The notes beneath the pieces are model-generated. The model was not told the origin of the DNA, did no database searches, and saw nothing but the letters and a program-made list of their open reading frames with translations. This document shows, piece by piece, positions 18,857 to 29,739 of a DNA stretch of 64,000 nt (positions within the stretch are counted from its first letter, which is position 1; every line of letters begins with the position of its first letter). Position numbers and translations under genes: made by a program. The DNA is from an uncultured Bacteroidota bacterium (GTDB lineage Bacteria > Bacteroidota > Bacteroidia > Flavobacteriales > Flavobacteriaceae), in assembly GCA_902598295.1 (NCBI GenBank), contig CACKBA010000003.1, positions 24,544 to 88,543 on the forward strand. Direction: 5' to 3'.

Positions 18857-21706
18857 ATGCCGCTAAGAAAAGATCTAAAAAGTATACTCATAATTGGATC
18901 AGGACCAATAGTAATTGGTCAAGCATGCGAGTTTGATTATTCTGGTTCTCAAGCCCTTAGGTCATTAAAAGAAGATGGGATTGAAACCATTTTAATTAAT
19001 TCAAATCCTGCTACTATCATGACTGATCCCGTCATGGCCGATCATATTTATTTACTCCCACTTAATACCAAATCAATTCGCAAAATTGTTCAGAAGCATA
19101 ATATTGATGCTGTTTTACCAACAATGGGCGGACAGACTGCATTAAACTTGTGTATTGAAGCAGGTGAAAAGGGGATTTGGGATGAGTTTGATATCGAAAT
19201 TATTGGAGTTGATATTGATGCAATTCAGATTACTGAGGATAGAGAAAAGTTTAGATTACTATTAGAAAAAATAGATATTCCTTATGCACCATCAGAAACA
19301 GCAACATCATTTTTAAAAGGAAAAGAAATTGCACAAAAGTTTGGTTTCCCTCTTTGTGTTAGACCCTCATTCACTTTAGGAGGTACAGGTGCTTCAATTG
19401 TATACCAAGAGGAAAAATTTGACACACTTCTAAACAGAGGTTTAGAGGCTTCACCAATTCATGAGGTAATGATAGACAAAGCCTTGATTGGATGGAAAGA
19501 ATATGAATTAGAATTATTAAGAGATAAAAATGACAATGTTGTAATAATTTGTACCATTGAAAATATGGATCCTATGGGCATTCATACTGGTGATTCAGTA
19601 ACTGTTGCTCCAGCAATGACTCTCTCTGATACAACATATCAAAAAATGAGAGATATGGCTATAAAAATGATGAGAAGTATAGGCGATTTTGCAGGCGGTT
19701 GTAATGTTCAATTTGCTGTAAGTCCAGATGAAAATGAGGACATAATTGCCATTGAAATAAACCCCAGAGTGTCAAGGTCATCTGCCCTAGCATCAAAAGC
19801 TACAGGATATCCCATTGCAAAGGTTGCAAGTAAATTAGCGATAGGTTACTCGTTGAATGAATTAGATAATCAAATAACAAAATCAACGTCTGCATTATTT
19901 GAGCCAACAATAGATTATGTAATTGTAAAAATTCCAAGATGGAATTTTGATAAGTTTGAGGGTTCAGAAAGAACTGTTGGATTGATGATGAAAGCTGTAG
20001 GAGAGGTTATGGCTATTGGAAGATCATTTCAAGAGGCTCTTCACAAGGCTACCCAGTCATTAGAAATAAAACGAAACGGTCTAGGTGCTGACGGAAAAGG
20101 ATATAGAGATTATGAAACAATTATGTCCAAATTAAAAAATCCCTCATGGGATAGGGTTTTTGTTATTTATGATGCAATTAAAGCAGGAATATCAATTAAT
20201 AGAATTCATGAGATTACAAAAATTGATTTGTGGTTTTTAAATCAATATGAAGAATTATCAAATCTGGAGGATGAAATTTCTAAATACAATATTGAATCAT
20301 TGAACAAAGAATTATTACTTGAAGCTAAGCAAAAAGGATTTGCAGACCGTCAAATTGCCCACATGTTAAAATGTCTTGAAAGTCAAGTTTACAAAAAGCG
20401 AATAAAGCTTGGTGTTAATAGAGTATATAAACTAGTTGATACTTGTGCTGCAGAATTCAAAGCTGTTACACCTTATTATTATTCTACTTTTGAGGAAGAA
20501 GTAATGGACAAAAATGGTAATATTTTTGTTGATAATGAGAGTAAATCAAGTAAGAAAAAGAAAATTATTGTTCTTGGTTCTGGTCCAAATAGGATTGGTC
20601 AAGGAATTGAATTTGACTATTGTTGTGTTCATGGTGTACTTGCAGCTTCAGAGTGTGGTTATGAAACCATCATGATTAATTGTAATCCTGAAACAGTTTC
20701 AACTGACTTTGATGTAGCTGACAAGCTTTATTTCGAGCCTGTATTTTGGGAACACATCTATGATATAATTCAACATGAAAAACCGGAGGGGGTTATAGTT
20801 CAACTTGGTGGTCAAACAGCACTTAAATTAGCTGAAAAGTTAGATAGATATGGAGTTAAAATAATCGGCACTACTTTTAAATCTCTTGATTTAGCTGAGG
20901 ACAGGGGTTCTTTTTCTGAACTTTTAAAGAAAAACAATATTCCTTATCCTGAATTTGGGGTTGCTGAAACTGCTGAGCAAGCTTTGGAATTATCAGAAAG
21001 TTTAAATTTTCCAATCCTAGTCAGACCTTCTTATGTTCTTGGTGGACAGGGAATGAAAATTGTAATTAATAAAGAAGATTTAGAAAAACATGTTGTGGAC
21101 CTTCTACAAAAAATTCCAAATAACAAATTACTTCTTGACCATTACTTAGATGGTGCAATTGAGGCAGAAGCTGATGCCATCTGTGATGGTGAAAATGTTC
21201 AAATAATTGGAATTATGGAACACATTGAGCCGTGTGGAATACATTCTGGTGATTCAAATGCAACACTTCCTCCATTTAATTTAGGTGATTATGTCATGCA
21301 GCAGATTAAAGATCATACAAAAAAAATCGCTCTTGCTTTGAAAACAGTCGGGTTAATTAATATTCAATTTGCTATTAAGGATGATACCGTTTACATAATC
21401 GAGGCAAATCCAAGAGCATCCAGGACAGTTCCCTTTATTTCAAAAGCTTACAAGCAACCTTATGTTAATTATGCCACTAAAATAATGTTGGGAAAAAATA
21501 AGATAGGTGACTTTAAATTTGAATCCAAATTAAATGGATTTGCCATAAAACAACCTGTTTTTTCTTTTAGTAAGTTCCCAAACGTAAATAAAAATTTAGG
21601 TCCAGAAATGAAAAGTACTGGTGAAAGTATTTTATTCATTGATGATCTGAAAGATGATGATTTTTATGAGATATATTCTAGAAGGAAAATGTATTTAACC
21701 AAATAA
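18857..21706 (+). CDS. carB: carbamoyl-phosphate synthase large subunit
   Basis: 949 aa, two duplicated ATP-grasp halves. Confidence 0.96.
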   Translation: MPLRKDLKSILIIGSGPIVIGQACEFDYSGSQALRSLKEDGIETILINSNPATIMTDPVMADHIYLLPLNTKSIRKIVQKHNIDAVLPTMGGQTALNLCIEAGEKGIWDEFDIEIIGVDIDAIQITEDREKFRLLLEKIDIPYAPSETATSFLKGKEIAQKFGFPLCVRPSFTLGGTGASIVYQEEKFDTLLNRGLEASPIHEVMIDKALIGWKEYELELLRDKNDNVVIICTIENMDPMGIHTGDSVTVAPAMTLSDTTYQKMRDMAIKMMRSIGDFAGGCNVQFAVSPDENEDIIAIEINPRVSRSSALASKATGYPIAKVASKLAIGYSLNELDNQITKSTSALFEPTIDYVIVKIPRWNFDKFEGSERTVGLMMKAVGEVMAIGRSFQEALHKATQSLEIKRNGLGADGKGYRDYETIMSKLKNPSWDRVFVIYDAIKAGISINRIHEITKIDLWFLNQYEELSNLEDEISKYNIESLNKELLLEAKQKGFADRQIAHMLKCLESQVYKKRIKLGVNRVYKLVDTCAAEFKAVTPYYYSTFEEEVMDKNGNIFVDNESKSSKKKKIIVLGSGPNRIGQGIEFDYCCVHGVLAASECGYETIMINCNPETVSTDFDVADKLYFEPVFWEHIYDIIQHEKPEGVIVQLGGQTALKLAEKLDRYGVKIIGTTFKSLDLAEDRGSFSELLKKNNIPYPEFGVAETAEQALELSESLNFPILVRPSYVLGGQGMKIVINKEDLEKHVVDLLQKIPNNKLLLDHYLDGAIEAEADAICDGENVQIIGIMEHIEPCGIHSGDSNATLPPFNLGDYVMQQIKDHTKKIALALKTVGLINIQFAIKDDTVYIIEANPRASRTVPFISKAYKQPYVNYATKIMLGKNKIGDFKFESKLNGFAIKQPVFSFSKFPNVNKNLGPEMKSTGESILFIDDLKDDDFYEIYSRRKMYLTK

Positions 21707-21732
21707 TTAGAATTTTTCATACCTTTTAACAA

Positions 21733-22869
21733 TTGGAAACAATTCTTTTCATAGTAATTTCTGTATTGGCATCTGCATCAATGTATTTTTTCTTAAAAAA
21801 AAATCAGTTCGGTTCAAAGATTTCGGATTTAAATCGAGAAAATGAAATGCTGAAAGTTAGATTGGAGGAGTTAGGGATTCTTAAAGATGAAAAAAAGGAA
21901 CTAGATATAAAACACCAATCCCTTGAAGAAAAGCTTTCAGATTTGGAAAAAATTAATGTTGGTTTAAAAAAAGATTTAGAACAAAGTCGGGAGACTAAGG
22001 ATGAAACGGTTGATAAATTTGCTGCGCATACCAATAGATTAAATGATCTTGAAGAAAAAAGGCAACAAAAACTACTAGATGATAAAGAATTTGAACTAAA
22101 CGAAAAAAAACTTCAGTGGAAGCAACATGAGAATGATGTTCAAAATCACATCCAGATTATATGTAAAAAAAATATAATTGAATATGTTAGTCAGGAAGAT
22201 TTTCCCCATCCTAGAAACAAACCTGATTGTTCAATTAAAATATTAGATCAACTAATTGTGTTCGATGCAAAAAGCCCGTTAGGTGACGACACCTCAAAGT
22301 TCATGACATATCTTAAAGATCAGGCAACAAATCTTAAAAAATATGCAAAACATGGTGACGTTAGAAAAGAGTTTTTTTTAGTTGTACCTACTAATACGGT
22401 TAGTTCAATAAAAGACTTTAGAATTGATTGTGGAGATTACATGGTTTTCATTGTTACTAAGGATGCTCTAGAACCAATTATCTTAAGTTTAAAAAAAATT
22501 GAGGATTATGAGTTTGCTGATAAATTAAGTCCTGACGAAAGAGATGATATATGTAGGGTAATAGGTACTTTTGCACACGCAGCAAAAAGGAGAATTCAGA
22601 TAGATCAATGGTATAACGAAATAGTTATTAATGATATCCAAAAGGCTGGAAAAATATTACCTAAAGAATTTGTTAGGCTTGTGCAACAATATGATTTAGC
22701 AGAAAAGTTAAATCCACCAATTGAAAAAAGAAATAAAAAGATTGAATTAAGTGAGTTGAAGGACAATAGTGAAGATTTTAAGAAGGAAATGAATACAAAA
22801 TTTGAAATTCTTGATAAAAATATACCTCAAATTGATCCCAAGATTATTGAAAAAACTAATGATTCTTAA
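21733..22869 (+). CDS. rmuC: DNA recombination protein RmuC (TTG start)
   Basis: N-terminal TM, coiled coil, DAKSPLGDDTSKF and FAHAAKRRIQ. Confidence 0.88.
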   Translation: METILFIVISVLASASMYFFLKKNQFGSKISDLNRENEMLKVRLEELGILKDEKKELDIKHQSLEEKLSDLEKINVGLKKDLEQSRETKDETVDKFAAHTNRLNDLEEKRQQKLLDDKEFELNEKKLQWKQHENDVQNHIQIICKKNIIEYVSQEDFPHPRNKPDCSIKILDQLIVFDAKSPLGDDTSKFMTYLKDQATNLKKYAKHGDVRKEFFLVVPTNTVSSIKDFRIDCGDYMVFIVTKDALEPIILSLKKIEDYEFADKLSPDERDDICRVIGTFAHAAKRRIQIDQWYNEIVINDIQKAGKILPKEFVRLVQQYDLAEKLNPPIEKRNKKIELSELKDNSEDFKKEMNTKFEILDKNIPQIDPKIIEKTNDS

Positions 22870-23357
22870 GAAATTAAATTAATATAGTTTTTTCTTGTAA
22901 AATAATTGTAAACCAATTTTATTAAAAAAGAATAAAACAAGTCGCCTAAAATTGTGTACCCAAAAAAAGGTATTGCATTAAAGTAGCATAAAAAAAATCC
23001 CTCAAATGTTTTGGGGTAACCTAATATCCAAACTCCAAAATTAGAAATTATAAAAAATAATAAACTTGATAAAAGAATGGAGTATAAGTTTATTTTTCCT
23101 ATAACATAACCCAATATGCTTACCAATGTGAAGGATAAGTAAACAAATATATTAATGGTATAAAATCCTAAAAAAATATCCGATAGATATAGACAAAACA
23201 GCGGAGTTAAAGTCGCTAAAAATTTGTTATCGAGTTTCGTAACTGAAAATAGAGCTATAGCAGTTATAGGGGTAAAATTTGGAGGGTGGGGAATTAACCT
23301 AGAGATAGTGGCGATTAATATCAGCAAAAAAATAAATTTGGTCTTTCCTAATTTCAA
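22866..23357 (-). CDS. DUF6580-like integral membrane protein
   Basis: 163 aa; SRLIPHPPNFTPITAIALF motif; multi-TM. Confidence 0.75.
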   Translation of the reverse strand: MKLGKTKFIFLLILIATISRLIPHPPNFTPITAIALFSVTKLDNKFLATLTPLFCLYLSDIFLGFYTINIFVYLSFTLVSILGYVIGKINLYSILLSSLLFFIISNFGVWILGYPKTFEGFFLCYFNAIPFFGYTILGDLFYSFLIKLVYNYFTRKNYINLIS

Positions 23358-24715
23358 ATTCCAGTATAATTATGAGGGCTAATTTTTTTTAGTTCATTTT
23401 TTATGTTTTCATCTATGTCCAAAGACTCAATAAATTTCATAAAAACACCCTTATCTATCTTCCTGTTGTTTCTTGTAAGTTTCTTCAGCTCTTCGTATGG
23501 ATTAGGATAACCTTCTCTTCTTAATATGGTTTGGATACCTTCAGAAATTACAATCCAGTTTTTATTCAATTCATCATTTATTTTTTCTTCATTCACTAAG
23601 AGTTTATCTATGCCCTTAATTGTTGACTTTATCGCAATGATTGAATGAGCAAAAGGAACTCCTATATTTCTTAGAACCGTACTATCAGTTAAATCTCTTT
23701 GTAGTCTAGATATGGGAAGTTTTGATGATAAGTGATTGAATATAGAATTAGCCATACCAAGATTCCCTTCAGAGTTTTCAAAATCAATAGGGTTTACTTT
23801 GTGTGGCATTGCTGACGAACCTATTTCCCTTTTTTTAATTTTTTGCTTGAAATAGTCCATTGAAATGTAAAGCCACATGTCCTGATTAAAATCAATAATT
23901 ATGTTATTTATTCTCTTAATGTTATCAAACAAAGCCGCCAAATTATCATAGTGTTCAATTTGGGTAGTAGGATAAGACAATTTGAGGCCTAAATGACTTA
24001 CAAAATCATTGGCAAATTTTTTCCATTTAATTTTAGGATAAGCTGTGTGATGTGCATTAAAATTTCCTGTTGCTCCCCCAAATTTAGCTGAATATGGAAT
24101 TTTCTTTAAAAATTTAATTTGTTCAATGATTCTTGTTGAGAAAACCCTGAACTCTTTACCAAGTTTTGTTGGTGATGCTGGTTGACCATGTGTTTTAGCC
24201 AATATCGAAATATTTTTATATTTTTTTGCTTTTTCCTCAATTTTATCAATTAACCTTACAATTTGCGCGAAGTATCCAATGTTATTATCGTCCTTGTTAT
24301 TAAATTCCAAATAATCCTTAATTAGTAGCGGTATCGCAGTGTTATTAATGTCTTGAGAAGTTAGTCCAAAGTGAATAAATTCAGAAAATTTTTTATAACC
24401 AAGTATTTCAAATTTATTTTTTAAAAAATATTCAACTGCTTTGACATCATGATTTGTGATACTTTCTATTTTTTTAATTTCTAAAGCATCGCTGTCATTG
24501 AAATTGTAATATATTTCTCTTAATGCTTTGTTGTTTTGTTTATTCCAACTCCGTAACTCCTTGATTCCTAAATTGGTTAAGGAAATAAAATATTCAATTT
24601 CAATTCTAAGCCTGTACTTGATAAGGGCTTTTTCTGAGAAAAAATTGGATAAAACTTGAACTTTATCAAAATATCTTCCATCAATTGGTGAAATTGAATT
24701 AATTTTCTGGTTCAT
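23354..24715 (-). CDS. purB: adenylosuccinate lyase
   Basis: 453 aa; SSAMPHKVNPIDFENSEGN signature. Confidence 0.96.
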   Translation of the reverse strand: MNQKINSISPIDGRYFDKVQVLSNFFSEKALIKYRLRIEIEYFISLTNLGIKELRSWNKQNNKALREIYYNFNDSDALEIKKIESITNHDVKAVEYFLKNKFEILGYKKFSEFIHFGLTSQDINNTAIPLLIKDYLEFNNKDDNNIGYFAQIVRLIDKIEEKAKKYKNISILAKTHGQPASPTKLGKEFRVFSTRIIEQIKFLKKIPYSAKFGGATGNFNAHHTAYPKIKWKKFANDFVSHLGLKLSYPTTQIEHYDNLAALFDNIKRINNIIIDFNQDMWLYISMDYFKQKIKKREIGSSAMPHKVNPIDFENSEGNLGMANSIFNHLSSKLPISRLQRDLTDSTVLRNIGVPFAHSIIAIKSTIKGIDKLLVNEEKINDELNKNWIVISEGIQTILRREGYPNPYEELKKLTRNNRKIDKGVFMKFIESLDIDENIKNELKKISPHNYTGI

Positions 24716-24722
24716 TCTTTTA

Positions 24723-24730
24723 CAAAGATA
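24723..24730 (-). promoter_or_regulatory. TAnnTTTG -7 box (TATCTTTG) of purB
   Basis: Exact match 7 nt before ATG. Confidence 0.5.
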
Positions 24731-24750
24731 GTATATATAGGTAAAGAAAT

Positions 24751-25512
24751 TTATTTTCTGTTAAGTAGTTTGAATTCCTCATAACACTGGCTTATGGCTT
24801 GAAGAATTTGTAAGTCATTAGCCGACAAAATAAAACTTTCTGAGTAGCTGCAATTTCTTAGGATTTCATCAATATCAAACTTATCTATTTGCAATAATTC
24901 TACTAAAGTTTCACGATCAAATTTTGTACTTAAAAGTTCTCTAATTTGATAATCTTCCTTCATCAACTTAAGTTTTTTCATTTGTTTAGGCTTTTTCCCA
25001 AATATGTTATAAAGAAAATCAACTGGATTAAATATGGCAGCAAAAACTTTAGTTATAGCACCGGGACTGTTAGAACCTCCTTCATATCCTCTGGAGGGTA
25101 GTCCGGGTATATTGTATCGGTATGTTTTGCTTAAAGGGATATTTCTTGCATCAATTTCTAGATAACCAGTTAGTTGGTATGGGCTTACAACAACTTCTTC
25201 TAATGCGTAGGCAAGTTCGGTTAATTTAATCTTAGATTTCTTGAACTTTATAAGGTCATTTGTAACTCTAATTTTTATAGACTTAAATCCTAAATAAGAA
25301 AAGAATAAGGTGTCATTAACCTCAGCTTTAATTTCAAACTCACCATTCTTATTTGTTATTGTGCCCTCAACTCTGTTAAGATTGATTACATGAACATTTG
25401 ATATAGGTTTTGAATCTGCGTCATTTTCTACAATTCCAACGACCAAATCTTGTGAAAATATAAACCAACTGGCACTAAAAAAAAATACAAGAAAAAAATT
25501 AATTACCCTCAT
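24751..25512 (-). CDS. carboxypeptidase-like regulatory domain (CarbopepD_reg_2) protein
   Basis: Signal peptide then VVGIVENDADSKPISNVHVINLNRVEGTITNKNGEF. Confidence 0.8.
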   Translation of the reverse strand: MRVINFFLVFFFSASWFIFSQDLVVGIVENDADSKPISNVHVINLNRVEGTITNKNGEFEIKAEVNDTLFFSYLGFKSIKIRVTNDLIKFKKSKIKLTELAYALEEVVVSPYQLTGYLEIDARNIPLSKTYRYNIPGLPSRGYEGGSNSPGAITKVFAAIFNPVDFLYNIFGKKPKQMKKLKLMKEDYQIRELLSTKFDRETLVELLQIDKFDIDEILRNCSYSESFILSANDLQILQAISQCYEEFKLLNRK

Positions 25513-25521
25513 AAATTAAAC

Positions 25522-26106
25522 TTACAATAAATTATTTTCTTTTAAATATTGTGTCATTTTATTAATTGCAATTGATCTATGACTAATTTTATTTTTTTCT
25601 TCCAGTGACATTTGAGCGAATGTTAATACATTACCATGGGGTTGAAAAATTGAATCATATCCAAAACCATTTTCTCCTTCTCTTTTGTTTGTAATTTGAC
25701 CTTCAACTATTCCTTCAAAATTTATTGTTTTATTGTTATGGATTAGAGATATCACTGTCTTAAATCTTGCTTTTCGATTTTTCTTATTTTTTAACTTATT
25801 CAACACCAAATCAATATTTTTCTCAGAATTTTTCTCAATTCCTGCATACCTTGCTGAGTAAACTCCAGGTTCTCCATTTAATGAATCAATTTCTAAGCCA
25901 GTATCATCAGCGAAAACATTTTTTCCGGTCTCTTTATTAATATATTGAGCTTTGAATACTGCATTTTTCTCAACAGTTTTTTCTCTCTCAGGAATTTCAT
26001 CATTAAACCCAAGTTCATATAAACTGTAGAGTTTAATTTTATTCCCTATAATTTTTTTAAACTCATTTAATTTATCTTGATTATGACTAGCAATAATAAG
26101 TTCCAT
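25522..26106 (-). CDS. rdgB: RdgB/HAM1 non-canonical purine NTP pyrophosphatase
   Basis: 194 aa; ASHNQDKLNEFK, FADDTGLEIDSLNGEPGVYSARYAG. Confidence 0.94.
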   Translation of the reverse strand: MELIIASHNQDKLNEFKKIIGNKIKLYSLYELGFNDEIPEREKTVEKNAVFKAQYINKETGKNVFADDTGLEIDSLNGEPGVYSARYAGIEKNSEKNIDLVLNKLKNKKNRKARFKTVISLIHNNKTINFEGIVEGQITNKREGENGFGYDSIFQPHGNVLTFAQMSLEEKNKISHRSIAINKMTQYLKENNLL

Positions 26107-26148
26107 AAATTCTATTAAATTGCTAAATTAACTAAAACAAATTTTAAG

Positions 26149-28548
26149 TTGTCTGATAGATATACAGTTGAGGTTGTAATTCCAATTCCATTAAGTCAAA
26201 CTTTTGACTATATCGTTTCAAAATTGGAATTTGAAAATCTAAATATAGGTGCTCGAATCATAGTAAGTTTTGGTCAAAAGAAATTGTATACTGCAGTTGT
26301 TGTAGATAAATACATTAATAAACAATATGATTTTAATCTAAAGCAGATAGAATTCATTATAGATGATGCTCCATGCGTTTCTATTGAGCAAATTGTTTTA
26401 TTTAAATGGATTAGTGATTATTATTTATGTCCAATTGGTAAGGTTTATGAAACAGCATTACCAAAGATGTTTTTAGTTAAAAGCGAAACGGTAATAAAGT
26501 TAGCAAAAGAAGAAAACAGTATAAAACTCTCAGATCAGGCTAATTTAATATTAAAAAATATTAGTAAGAGTGGTGAAGTTAGTTTAAAAGATATAATAAA
26601 AATTTATGGAAAAGAATCTATAAAATTAGTTGATGAGTTGATTGATAAAAATAAAATTATTTTAAATGAGGAAGTATTTGATTATTACAATCCAATATTA
26701 AAAAAATATTTAAGAATCAATCACTCTGCAGATCCTTACAGTAAAGCCAAAACTCCACTTCAAAAAAAAATTATTGATTTATTTTTCCAACTAGATGAAC
26801 CTGAATTAAGTAAAAATAGAGTTTTAAATGAATTAAATATTACGGATTCTGCAATTAAATCTTTGTTAAAAACTAAGGCCTTAATCGAATCAAAAAAAAA
26901 TATTTTAAGATCTCAAGAAATTAAAAGGAAAACCAAAAGCAATATTGAATTGTCAACACATCAAAAAACTGCTTATCAGCAAATAAGTAAAGTGATTGAA
27001 GAACAAAAAGTAGTTCTATTTCATGGTGTTACATCATCAGGTAAAACTGAAGTTTATGTAGAGTGTATAAAAACCCAATTACAAAAAGGTAAGTCTGTTC
27101 TTTTTCTTGTACCAGAAATTGCATTAACTACTCAACTAGTAACAAGATTAAACTCTTTCTTTGATGACGAGTTAATAATTTATCATTCATCTGTGAATCC
27201 CCAAACTAGATATGAACTTTGGAAAAAAATAATTTGTTCAGAAAGGCCTCACTTAGTTCTAGGTGCCAGGTCAGCAGTTTTCCTGCCATTGAAAAACAAT
27301 GGTTTGATAATAGTGGATGAAGAACATGAAAACGCATACAAACAAACACAAAAATCACCATTTTATAACTCAAGAGATATTGCAGTTTATTTGTCGAAAA
27401 TTCACAAGTGTTCCGTAATACTAGGTTCTGCAACACCCAGTTTAGAGTCTTATTATAATGCAAAAACTGATAAATACTCAAAAGTCAATTTAAATAAAAG
27501 ATTTGGGAATTTTGACCCACCAAAAATTATTTTCTATAATCATTCATCAGCAAAAAAATTATTTAATGATGATATTTTAGCTCAAATCAAATCCAGATTA
27601 GATAAAAAGGAACAGGTGATAATTTTTAGAAATAGAAGAGGACATTCAACTTTTCTACAATGTAGTGCATGCAATGAGGTTGAAAATTGCCCCAACTGTG
27701 ACATTACTTTAACTTACCATCTAAAGTCCAATATATTGAAGTGTCATTACTGTGGTCACAGTGAAATGGAGAAAAAAAATTGCTCGAGTTGTGGGCTTCC
27801 ATCGTTGGAGAGAAGGGGGGTTGGCACCCAATTGATTGAAGATGAAATTAAAAAACAATTTCCAAATACTAAAGTGGCTAGAATGGATTATGATTCAACT
27901 CGATCAAAAAGAAGTTTTAAATTGTTAATTAAAGGATTTGAGGGTAAAGAGTTTGATATTTTAGTGGGTACTCAAATGGTAACTAAGGGTCTTGATTTCA
28001 GTAATGTTTCATTAGTCTGTGTCATTGAATCTGATTTTTTATTGAATTTTCCTGATTTTCGTGCTAATGAGAAATATTTTCAAATGATAAGACAAGTCTC
28101 TGGTCGAGCTGGTAGATCTAAATCTCAAGGAACTGTTCTTATTCAAACTAAGAACATAAACCACAGTTTAAATAGAAAGTTACAATCGAATGATGACGAT
28201 AATTACTACATGAGAGAATTAGCTCAAAGAGAAGAATTTAGTTACCCACCATATGTTAAACTGATTAAGATAAAATTTAGATCGAGGAATAGAAACATTG
28301 TTTACGATGGTTCTAATTGGTTTGCAAACACATTGAAAAATAATATGGCTTGTAAAATTTTAGGACCAGAGTATCCAATTATATCCAAAATAAAAAATGA
28401 ATTTCTAATGAATTTATTAATAAAAATAAAACCTGATGATAATCTATCTTCAACAAAAAAAATTATATCAAAAGTTCTAAAAAAATTTAATACGTATACT
28501 GAGTTTAGATTAATAAAGACCGATGTTGATGTAGATCCTTATAATTAA
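26149..28548 (+). CDS. priA: primosomal protein N' helicase (TTG start)
   Basis: 799 aa; GVTSSGKTEVY, DEEH, zinc-binding CSACNEVENCPNCD. Confidence 0.95.
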   Translation: MSDRYTVEVVIPIPLSQTFDYIVSKLEFENLNIGARIIVSFGQKKLYTAVVVDKYINKQYDFNLKQIEFIIDDAPCVSIEQIVLFKWISDYYLCPIGKVYETALPKMFLVKSETVIKLAKEENSIKLSDQANLILKNISKSGEVSLKDIIKIYGKESIKLVDELIDKNKIILNEEVFDYYNPILKKYLRINHSADPYSKAKTPLQKKIIDLFFQLDEPELSKNRVLNELNITDSAIKSLLKTKALIESKKNILRSQEIKRKTKSNIELSTHQKTAYQQISKVIEEQKVVLFHGVTSSGKTEVYVECIKTQLQKGKSVLFLVPEIALTTQLVTRLNSFFDDELIIYHSSVNPQTRYELWKKIICSERPHLVLGARSAVFLPLKNNGLIIVDEEHENAYKQTQKSPFYNSRDIAVYLSKIHKCSVILGSATPSLESYYNAKTDKYSKVNLNKRFGNFDPPKIIFYNHSSAKKLFNDDILAQIKSRLDKKEQVIIFRNRRGHSTFLQCSACNEVENCPNCDITLTYHLKSNILKCHYCGHSEMEKKNCSSCGLPSLERRGVGTQLIEDEIKKQFPNTKVARMDYDSTRSKRSFKLLIKGFEGKEFDILVGTQMVTKGLDFSNVSLVCVIESDFLLNFPDFRANEKYFQMIRQVSGRAGRSKSQGTVLIQTKNINHSLNRKLQSNDDDNYYMRELAQREEFSYPPYVKLIKIKFRSRNRNIVYDGSNWFANTLKNNMACKILGPEYPIISKIKNEFLMNLLIKIKPDDNLSSTKKIISKVLKKFNTYTEFRLIKTDVDVDPYN

Positions 28549-28561
28549 ATTATAATTTTTT

Positions 28562-28591
28562 TTGGAAGTCTTGATATAAAGAGTATTTTTG
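28562..28591 (+). promoter_or_regulatory. rpsF operon promoter: TTG-N19-TATTTTTG
   Basis: -33 TTG 28562-28564; -7 TATTTTTG 28584-28591; 12 nt before ATG. Confidence 0.65.
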
Positions 28592-28603
28592 CCCTCGAAA
28601 ATT

Positions 28604-28951
28604 ATGAGTCACTACGAGTCCATATTCATTCTAAATCCTGCATTATCTGAATCTCAGGTTAAGGATGTTATTAAAAAATATCAATCCTTTCTTAAGGATA
28701 ATGGTTCTAAGATTATTGACACAGAAAACTGGGGTCTGAAAAAGTTGGCTTATTCAATTCAAAATAAGCTCAGTGGGTTTTATGTGTTAATTGATTTTGA
28801 ACATGATGGAGAGTTAAATGTTATTGATAGCTATGAGACGGAGTTGAAGAGAGATGAAAGAATAATGAGATATTTAAACGTGAAACTTGACAAATATGCC
28901 ACAGAGTGGTCGGTTAAAAGAAGAAGTAGAATGAAAAAAGAAAAAGTTTAA
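28604..28951 (+). CDS. rpsF: 30S ribosomal protein S6
   Basis: [19 protein letters not shown]-track start (28589) overlaps the -7 box so ATG 28604 preferred. Confidence 0.95.
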   Translation: MSHYESIFILNPALSESQVKDVIKKYQSFLKDNGSKIIDTENWGLKKLAYSIQNKLSGFYVLIDFEHDGELNVIDSYETELKRDERIMRYLNVKLDKYATEWSVKRRSRMKKEKV

Positions 28952-28956
28952 CAATT

Positions 28957-29244
28957 ATGGCGGATTTAAATGTAAACACAAACCAAGGTGAAATTAGATA
29001 TTTAACCCCATTAGATATCTCAACAAAAAATAGAAAAAAGTACTGTAGATTCAAGAGACTTGGAATAAAATACATTGATTATAAAGATCCCGATTTCTTA
29101 TTAAAGTTCATAAATGAGCAAGGCAAAATCTTACCAAGGAGATTAACTGGTACATCCCTGAAATTCCAAAGAAAAATATCTGTAGCTGTAAAAAGAGCAC
29201 GTCATCTTGCTTTACTTCCTTACCAATCCGATTTACTTAAATAA
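28957..29244 (+). CDS. rpsR: 30S ribosomal protein S18
   Basis: [51 protein letters not shown]. Confidence 0.97.
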   Translation: MADLNVNTNQGEIRYLTPLDISTKNRKKYCRFKRLGIKYIDYKDPDFLLKFINEQGKILPRRLTGTSLKFQRKISVAVKRARHLALLPYQSDLLK

Positions 29245-29249
29245 AAAAT

Positions 29250-29699
29250 ATGGAGATAATTTTAAAAAAAGATGTTGAAAACTTGGGCTTTGCTGACGAT
29301 GTCGTTACTGTCAAGAACGGTTATGGAAGAAACTTCTTAATCCCTCAGGGAAAAGCTATATTAGCAACAATATCAGCTAAAAAAGCCCTTGCGGAAAAAC
29401 TAAAACAATCTGCCAATAAAGACAAATCTGCAATTGAAGAAGCTAACAAAATTCTTAAAAAATTAGAAAAGTTGGAACTTACTATCTCCGCAAAAGTTAT
29501 CGAATCTGATAAACTATTTGGTTCAGTTACCAATTTGGATATTAGCAAGAAACTTACAGAAGAAGGATTTGAAATAGAAAAAAATAGTATTATTTTATCC
29601 TCAAACATCAAGAAAACTGGTAAGTATTCCGCAAAAATAAGACTACACAGAGAAGTTAATTTTGAGCTTTCATTCGAAGTTGTTTCTTCAGAAAAGTAA
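29250..29699 (+). CDS. rplI: 50S ribosomal protein L9
   Basis: MEIILKKDVENLGFADDVVTVKNGYGRNFLIPQGKA. Confidence 0.97.
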   Translation: MEIILKKDVENLGFADDVVTVKNGYGRNFLIPQGKAILATISAKKALAEKLKQSANKDKSAIEEANKILKKLEKLELTISAKVIESDKLFGSVTNLDISKKLTEEGFEIEKNSIILSSNIKKTGKYSAKIRLHREVNFELSFEVVSSEK

Positions 29700-29739
29700 T
29701 TCCTTAATTTTTTTATTTTTTTTAAAAGAGTGATATTTG